Positions 58,925 to 64,000 of a stretch of 64,000 bases of DNA are shown piece by piece. Numbering within the stretch: position 1 is the stretch's first letter; every line of letters starts with the position of its first letter. The stretch comes from Pyxidicoccus xibeiensis (GTDB taxonomy: Bacteria; Myxococcota; Myxococcia; Myxococcales; Myxococcaceae). The stretch is from positions 682,001 to 746,000 of the forward strand of contig NZ_JAJVKV010000003.1 of assembly GCF_024198175.1 (NCBI RefSeq), written 5' to 3'. Below the pieces are notes generated by a model. That model was given only the letters and a program-made list of their open reading frames with translations. It did not search any database and was not told the origin of the DNA. The position numbers and the translations under genes were made by a program.

Positions 58925-60130
58925 TCAAGCCGCGCTGGCCTCCCAGTCCACCTTGTACGAGTAGACCCAGGCGTTGGCCTCGGCCGCGCGCTTGATGAAG
59001 AGGGGCAGGAGCCGGTCCCGGAACCAGGCCCCGACGGGGCCGGGCGCGCCCTTGGTGTTGCCGGTGCGCCGGGCCGCTCGCGTCAGCTTCTCCACCCGGG
59101 CCTTGCGCAGCGATTGGTAGCGGGCGAAGGCCGCCTCCGGCGCGGGGAGGTCGCGCAGGCAGCGGGCCAGGACGAGCGCATCCTCCATCGCCATGGACGC
59201 GCCCTGGCCGACATGGGGCGACGTGGCGTGCGCGGCGTCGCCCACGAGGCAGACCCGGCCCTGGTGCCACGTAGGCAGGAAGGGGATGTCGTGGATGGGG
59301 GAGCAGGAGATGCCGCCCTCCGTCGCTCGGATGATTCCGGCGATGGGCGAGGCGTCATCGGCGTGCAGCGCCAGCAGCCGCTCCTTCGAGACTTCCGACG
59401 GGACGGACCGCAGTGAGCCCCGCGCCGGCTCCTGGGCCTGGGGCTCGTTGCTGAACCAATACACCTCGCCGGAGGGGGCCACGCAGTAGCCGAAGAAGCC
59501 CCGGCGGCCGAAGGTCATCTGCATCATCCCTCCGGGCGAGGGCGGCACCGGGTAGCGCGAGAAGCCGCCCCACCCCAGCTGCCCGGTGTAGACCGGCCCT
59601 GGAGCGTCCGGCAGCAGCAACTGGCGCGTGCGCGAGCTCAGCCCATCACAGCCGAGGAGGAAGTCCCCGTGCGCGGAGCTCCCATCCGTGAAGCGGGCCA
59701 CGACACCAGTGCCTCCGGAGGAGTCGTAGGACTCCAGCTTCCGCCCCGTCTCCACCCGGATGCCTCTGCGCAGGGCCTCTTCGCGCAGCACCCGGTGGAG
59801 CACGCCCCGCTTGATGACCGTGGTCGTGGCGCCGTAGCGCTGCTCCTCGGGTCCGTTGTCCATCACCGCGATGCGGCGACCCGCGCCATTCCAGAAGGCG
59901 ATGCCGGAGCTGGAGAAGCCCGCGGCCTGCACGGGCCCATCGAGCCCCAGCGTCTTGAGGGCGTTGACGCCGTTGGGCGCGAGGTTGAGGAATGCGCCCA
60001 CGTCGTCCATGGGCCCGCTCTGGGCCTCGTAGATGACGGGCTCGAAGCCCGCGCGCTGGAGCGCCATGGCCACCACCGGCCCGGCAATCCCACAGCCCAC
60101 AATCAGTGCGTGTCCGTCCTTCGTGCGCAT
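58925..60130 (-). CDS. FAD-dependent monooxygenase (PHBH/salicylate hydroxylase type)
   Basis: 401 residues. ALIVGCGIAGPVVAMALQ (GxGxxG, about 9-14), the DG motif LLGCDGLSSRTRQ and the GD motif RVCLVGDAAHATSPHVGQG define class A flavin monooxygenases, which use NAD(P)H and O2 on aromatic or polyketide substrates. 113 bases separate it from the AraC-type gene upstream, which has an amber stop, so its former activator may be lost. The substrate is unknown. Confidence 0.92.
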   Translation of the reverse strand: MRTKDGHALIVGCGIAGPVVAMALQRAGFEPVIYEAQSGPMDDVGAFLNLAPNGVNALKTLGLDGPVQAAGFSSSGIAFWNGAGRRIAVMDNGPEEQRYGATTTVIKRGVLHRVLREEALRRGIRVETGRKLESYDSSGGTGVVARFTDGSSAHGDFLLGCDGLSSRTRQLLLPDAPGPVYTGQLGWGGFSRYPVPPSPGGMMQMTFGRRGFFGYCVAPSGEVYWFSNEPQAQEPARGSLRSVPSEVSKERLLALHADDASPIAGIIRATEGGISCSPIHDIPFLPTWHQGRVCLVGDAAHATSPHVGQGASMAMEDALVLARCLRDLPAPEAAFARYQSLRKARVEKLTRAARRTGNTKGAPGPVGAWFRDRLLPLFIKRAAEANAWVYSYKVDWEASAA

Positions 60131-60243
60131 CCGTGTTCCCTCCTGGAACCTGATGCGACGAGTCTTCGCTCATCCCGTGGGGCGTTTCTTGCCGCCCCTT
60201 GCCGGCGATTGCTCCTTCTTGCGGACATCCACCGTGCTGGCGC

Positions 60244-61116
60244 TCAGGCGCCGCGCGAGGCACGCACCAGGGACATGGGTGTGACCCCGAGGACGCGCCG
60301 CATGCACCGCGCCAGGTGACTCTGGTGCGAGAAGCCCGCCTCCAGCGCCACCTCTCCCACGGAGCGCTGGCCCTTCATGAGCAGCGCCTTCGCCCGCTCC
60401 ACCCGGCGCTGGATGACGTACGCGTGGACCGGTACGCCCATGGAGCGCTTGAAGAGCGTCTTGAGGTGCGACGCGCTGACCTCCGCGACGAGCGCCAGCT
60501 TCTCCAGCGAGAGGTCCTGGTCCAGGTGGTCCTCGATGTAGTCCGTCAGCCGGCGGAGCTGCTGCTTGGACAGGCCGTGGCGGGCTTCGAGAGGCGCCGA
60601 GTAGCTGCGCAGCAGGTGGACCGCGAGGGCCATGCCCAGACTGTCCGTGTAGAGCCGCCCGTTCGGGAAGCCTGCCCGGTGCTCCGCCTCCAGCGCCCAG
60701 GCGACGTGCTCGATGCGCGCGTCCCGGAGCATGTACTTCGGCTCCAGGCCCGCGCGCGCGGGGTCCATCCCCATGTCCTGCGCGGCCTGGCGCAGGAGCG
60801 CGGGGGGCATCCACAGCACCAGCGAGGTGCCCGGCTCGTCCTCCACCTACGTGGCAGACGTCCCGGCCGGCACGATGTCCACGTCACCGCGCGTCGTCTC
60901 GAAGCGATGGTTGTGGCACACGGCCCGGATGGGAGGACCGGCATGGACGCTGAGGCGGTGGTCGGACCGGGGGGCCACCTCGACGACGCCACGCGCACCG
61001 GTGCGGTAGTCCACGCGCAGGCCCGCCTGGGGGCGCCGTGCCTCCAGCAGCGCCGCCGGAGGCGCGCCCACGTCAGGGTGGCTCGGAACGACCGATAGCT
61101 GTCCCCGCTGGCTCAT
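60244..61116 (-). pseudogene. AraC-family regulator interrupted by one in-frame TAG
   Basis: Two adjacent frames are one gene. 61116-60847 encodes an 89-residue AraC cupin-type N-terminus (AGPPIRAVCHNHRFETTRGD then VDIVPAGTSAT), ending at TAG (60849-60847). Codon 60846 continues in the same frame with VEDEPGTSLVLWMPPALLR. A complete AraC DNA-binding domain follows (LSLEKLALVAEVSASHLKTL and VGEVALEAGFSHQSHLARCM), ending at 60244. A single TGG-to-TAG change would explain the break. The 200-residue downstream part could still be made from GTG 60846. Next to the flavin monooxygenase, its probable target. Confidence 0.8.
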
Positions 61117-61336
61117 GATTCACGATGCTAATCCCGGACTCTCGCCCGTGCACGGAGCGCGAGCTCCGGCCGCATGCCGGCCCGGCTCCTTTTTCGTCCG
61201 AATGTGCTCTCGCGCGTCCGAACGTGCTCGGCCCTGCCCCGTCAGGGGCCGGAGGGGCGGGCTCGCGGGAATACGGTGGGAACAGGCCTCGCGCCTGGCT
61301 CACCGGCCCCGCGCGGCAGCTGTCCTGCCGTGGTGG

Positions 61337-62203
61337 CTACCGCGCGTCAGTGGCGGTCCCGAGCCGGGCTTCGGTGCCGCGGCGGTATCTCGCGGGCGTG
61401 AAGCCCGTGGCCCGACGGAACGCAGTGGTGAGGCGGCTCTGCGAGCTGAAGCCACAGGCGAGGGCGACGTCCGCCAGTGGCAGCTCCGTGTCCCGGATGA
61501 GCTCCGTCGCCTTCTCCACGCGCAGTCGCTCCACGTAGGCCCGGGGTGTCTCCCCGGTGGAGGACTTGAAGGCCCGGGCGAAGTGGTACGGGCTGAGCTG
61601 GGCGCGCGCCGCCAGGTCGGCCAGCCGCAGCGGGCCGTCCAGGTGCGCGACGGCGAAGACGTGGACGCGCCGCAGCGCCGCGGGGGAGACCCCACCTCGG
61701 GAGCGGTTCGGCCGCGAGCGGCTGGACGCGGGCACGCTCGCGAGCGCACGGAGCCGCGTGGCGTGGGCCTCCTGCATCGCGCTCGCCTGGGCCAGGTAGC
61801 GCGTCACCACGGCGAGGTCCCGGGTGCTCCATTGGGAGAAGAGGCGGATGCCCTCGTCTCGCAGCGGGCCCCAGAGGCTCTCGATCCACTCGCGGGCGTG
61901 CGGGGTGAGCTCCACGCGACGCCCCTGTTCCCCGGCGGGGGCGGGAAGCGCGCGGGCGTATCCGGCCAGCTCCAGCCGGTCCAGCAGCGCCGCATGCTCG
62001 CGCTGGCCCAGCGCCACCGCACCGGCCAGCTCCGCCTCCGTGACGGGCCCGTGCTGCAGCAGCTCGAGGTACTGAAGCTCCGTCCGGCCCAGTGCGAGCA
62101 CCGCCGCCGCCGCGTCGTTCACGAACTCCGCGGCCAGCTGGAACCGGGGAATCTCGCGCATGAGCTCCGCGCCCACCGCGTCACGCTTGCTGTCTCTGCG
62201 CAC
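61337..62203 (-). CDS. Regulator with N-terminal MarR-like and C-terminal AraC DNA-binding domains
   Basis: 288 residues from GTG 62203; ATG 62161 is another start. Residues ~15-150 resemble a MarR winged helix with its dimer helices (LGRTELQYLELLQHGPVTEA, ELAGAVALGQREHAALLDRL, RRVELTPHAREWIESLW). The last ~105 are an AraC double helix-turn-helix (LRLADLAARAQLSPYHFARA, ELPLADVALACGFSSQSRLT, FRRATGFTPARYRRG). No sugar-binding cupin is present. Such two-headed regulators are rare and could bridge two DNA sites. The upstream lipoprotein gene ends 20 bases away on the same strand. Confidence 0.85.
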   Translation of the reverse strand: MRRDSKRDAVGAELMREIPRFQLAAEFVNDAAAAVLALGRTELQYLELLQHGPVTEAELAGAVALGQREHAALLDRLELAGYARALPAPAGEQGRRVELTPHAREWIESLWGPLRDEGIRLFSQWSTRDLAVVTRYLAQASAMQEAHATRLRALASVPASSRSRPNRSRGGVSPAALRRVHVFAVAHLDGPLRLADLAARAQLSPYHFARAFKSSTGETPRAYVERLRVEKATELIRDTELPLADVALACGFSSQSRLTTAFRRATGFTPARYRRGTEARLGTATDAR

Positions 62204-62223
62204 GGGCGTTCGAGCAGTCCGCG

Positions 62224-62682
62224 TCACAGCAGCTCCAGCGTGGACAGCGACAGCTCCACGCGCGAGGACAATGAGCCGTAGTCGCGCTCGGGCGCGGTGA
62301 AGGTGACGAGCAGGAAGCTGCCCGCCCGTGGCAGGAAGTACACCAGGGTCCGCTTCCCTCCGTCGGCGAACTCGTAACGGGACACCGGGCCCGCGGGCAG
62401 CGTGCCTCGCGAGTCCGCCACCAACCTGCCAGGGACGGCCAGCCCCGCCGCGCCCAGCACCGCCTCCGGGCCGGCATCGAGCGCGGGAGGCGCTGCCTTC
62501 ACCGAGCGCAGCTCCAGCCCCTGCTTGAAGCGAGCGACCACGGACGCGCCGGCCACCTCTTCCGACTCCAGCTTCATGGCGGACGGAGGCTTGTACCGGA
62601 CGCCGAGCGCCGACGAGGTGAAGTCTCGCGAGCACCCGAGGACACCCAACACGAGGAACCACACCAGCACGCAATTTCTCAC
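62224..62682 (-). CDS. Putative lipoprotein
   Basis: 152 residues. VRNCVLVWFLVLGVLGC is a signal peptide with lipobox VLGC (Cys17), from GTG 62682; the frame is open to 62760 but the extra part is Arg-rich and unsuitable for a signal. The mature part is a single compact domain with alternating strands (VAGASVVARFKQGLELRSVK, GKRTLVYFLPRAGSFLLVTF) and resembles small myxobacterial surface lipoproteins without a named family. It lies 20 bases upstream of the MarR/AraC regulator and may be co-transcribed with it. Confidence 0.78.
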   Translation of the reverse strand: MRNCVLVWFLVLGVLGCSRDFTSSALGVRYKPPSAMKLESEEVAGASVVARFKQGLELRSVKAAPPALDAGPEAVLGAAGLAVPGRLVADSRGTLPAGPVSRYEFADGGKRTLVYFLPRAGSFLLVTFTAPERDYGSLSSRVELSLSTLELL

Positions 62683-62867
62683 GGCCCCGACTCTGCCATG
62701 GCACCCGGGCCGGCGTGTCGGGCACTCACGCGCCGCTGCGTCTTTCCGCAGGCCCCACACGCCTGGCCCGCATTCGCGCGTACTTCCACGGGACGGCGGA
62801 GCACTGACGACCCGTGCGTGGCCCCCGGGCGGGGCGCCTCGCGGGCCCCGCCCTCCGCGCCGCCCGG

Positions 62868-64000
62868 CTACCCCGGAATCAGGAAGCGGGCGATGACGCG
62901 CTTGAGGCCCACGGTTCCGCCGAACTCCACCGTCACCTTCGCGTTGGGGCCGCTGCCATCCGCGGACACGATGCGGCCGGTGCCGAACTGCTCGTGGCGC
63001 ACGCGCATGCCGCGCACGTCCCCACCGACGCCGTCCATGTCCGACGCCTGCGAGTACGAGCGGTCGACGCGCGGCCCATCATCCTCGTCCCAGTTGCGCT
63101 TGCGAGGTGCCACCGGCACCGCGCGGGACGGCGCCGCAACCTCCTGCTCGCTGATGCCGAAGAGCGCCGGAGGCACGTCCTGCAGGAAGCGGCTGGGCGG
63201 GTTGTAGCGCAGCTCGCCGAACAGCGAGCGGCACTGCGCCAGGCTCACGAAGAGCCGCTTGCGCGCGCGGGTGAAGCCCACGTAGCAGAGGCGCCGCTCC
63301 TCGGCCATCTCCTCCCCGTTGTCCGGGTCCTCGCCCTTGAGCGCACGCGCATGCGGGAAGACGTTGTCCTCCAGGCCCGTCATGAAGACCGCGTCGAACT
63401 CCAGGCCCTTCGCCGCGTGCAGCGTCATCAGCGCCACGCGGCCCTCGCCCACCTCCGCGTCCGCCTCGCCCACCAGCGAAATCTGCTCGAGGAAGGCCTG
63501 CAAGGGCGGCACGTCCGCGGACAGCGGGGCCGCGTCCACCTCGGGAGGCACCTCCGCGGGCGCGTTCTGCGCCGCCGCCACCGCCGCGGCCGCCCGGTTC
63601 AAATCAAACTCCTGCGCTGCGCCCAGGAACTCCTTGAGGTTCTCCGCGCGCGTCTGGGACTCGTCGCTGCTCTCCGCCTGCAGCGTCTCCACCAGCTTCG
63701 TCTCGCGCAGCATCTGGTCCACCGCGCCCGCCGCGTCCTTCGCCTCCTGCGCGAAGGCCGTCAGCGAGGACAGCAGCGCGTGGAAGCCCCTCAGCCGCTT
63801 CACCGCCGCGGAGTTGAGCATCGGGATGAGGCCCGGGTCGGCCAGCGCCTCGTACAGGCTCACGCCCTTCGAGTTGGCGAAGTCCGTCACCCGCTCCACC
63901 GTGGTGTCACCGATGCCACGCGCCGGCGTGTTGATGATGCGCAGCAGGTCCGCGTCCGAGCGGGGGTTCACCATCAACCTCAGATATGCGGAGGCGTCGC
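62868..64000 (-). CDS. PcrA/UvrD superfamily 1 DNA helicase, C-terminal part (cut by window end)
   Basis: The frame stays open past 63977 to the window edge (adjacent codons read DASAYLR before the methionines), so only the last ~377 residues are seen. INTPARGIGDTTVERVTDFA and the motif V/VI region VALMTLHAAKGLEFDAVFMTG, LEDNVFPH, EERRLCYVGFTRARKRLFV are UvrD-type helicase motifs with the VI arginines. An acidic, Ala-rich insert (about 115-175) and a Tudor-like C-terminal tail (RHEQFGTGRIVSADGSG, then KVTVEFGGTVGLKRVIARF) as in PcrA are visible. It works in nucleotide excision repair and replication-conflict clearance. The N-terminal Walker A is outside. Confidence 0.93.
   Translation of the reverse strand, partial: DASAYLRLMVNPRSDADLLRIINTPARGIGDTTVERVTDFANSKGVSLYEALADPGLIPMLNSAAVKRLRGFHALLSSLTAFAQEAKDAAGAVDQMLRETKLVETLQAESSDESQTRAENLKEFLGAAQEFDLNRAAAAVAAAQNAPAEVPPEVDAAPLSADVPPLQAFLEQISLVGEADAEVGEGRVALMTLHAAKGLEFDAVFMTGLEDNVFPHARALKGEDPDNGEEMAEERRLCYVGFTRARKRLFVSLAQCRSLFGELRYNPPSRFLQDVPPALFGISEQEVAAPSRAVPVAPRKRNWDEDDGPRVDRSYSQASDMDGVGGDVRGMRVRHEQFGTGRIVSADGSGPNAKVTVEFGGTVGLKRVIARFLIPG

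Overview
The window is about 70% G+C throughout. Genes are tightly packed, often with 4-bp ATGA/GTGA overlaps, and many encode lipoproteins. These traits, plus an ElbD-type ether-lipid synthase, a sigma54 enhancer-binding protein and trehalose/glycogen genes, point to a myxobacterium (Myxococcota, most likely Myxococcaceae such as Myxococcus, Pyxidicoccus or Corallococcus). The genus is an inference. I saw no rRNA, tRNA, CRISPR array, insertion sequence or phage, so this looks like ordinary chromosome.

Layout. 1-5.6 kb: end of an unknown gene, a CPA1 Na+/H+ antiporter, and a peroxide-defence block. In that block a sigma54 activator is divergent from ahpC-ahpD, which has a near-perfect -24/-12 promoter, and dps follows. 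5.7-14.6 kb: lipoproteins, a VOC-ArsR-SRPBCC operon behind three overlapping palindromes, an aminotransferase, an APC permease with an apparently exported methyltransferase, and an AmpG-like transporter. 14.6-18.7 kb: a minus-strand group with a Zn-alcohol dehydrogenase, an internally deleted AlkA-type glycosylase remnant, a hemerythrin and a FAD/Rieske oxidoreductase. 18.9-22.7 kb: a four-gene plus-strand unit in which gas-vesicle-type proteins (a GvpA/J-like N-terminus and an intact GvpL/F) flank a soluble histidine kinase and a receiver protein. 22.8-28.6 kb: a TetR/ICMT divergent pair and a gldA-F-G-like ABC operon. 28.6-35.5 kb: TIGR01777 epimerase, Sua5, two lipoproteins, ferrochelatase, ApaG and TerC.

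35.6-41.4 kb: glgX and treY overlap; treZ is not in the window. A SWIB-domain protein with a histone-like tail follows. A tandem ~64-bp repeat (41.48-41.71 kb) precedes a five-gene plus-strand operon (41.75-50.5 kb) built around a ~1474-residue reductase/ligase/ACP/acyltransferase megaenzyme. This is very probably the ether-lipid (elb) locus known from Myxococcus, and here it includes a LarA-like protein. 50.5-64 kb: a FHA-GGDEF protein with a 50-residue partner ORF, glgC, a GNAT enzyme, RtcB, an SDR lacking the YxxxK dyad, adenosine deaminase, a beta-propeller lipoprotein, a flavin monooxygenase beside an AraC gene broken by one in-frame amber codon, a MarR/AraC double-domain regulator, and the C-terminal part of a PcrA/UvrD helicase.

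The most unusual items are the Gvp/two-component unit, the ether-lipid operon, the sigma54-controlled AhpCD system, the ArsR palindrome cluster, the tandem repeat, and three genes apparently decaying by different routes (deletion, nonsense mutation, divergence).
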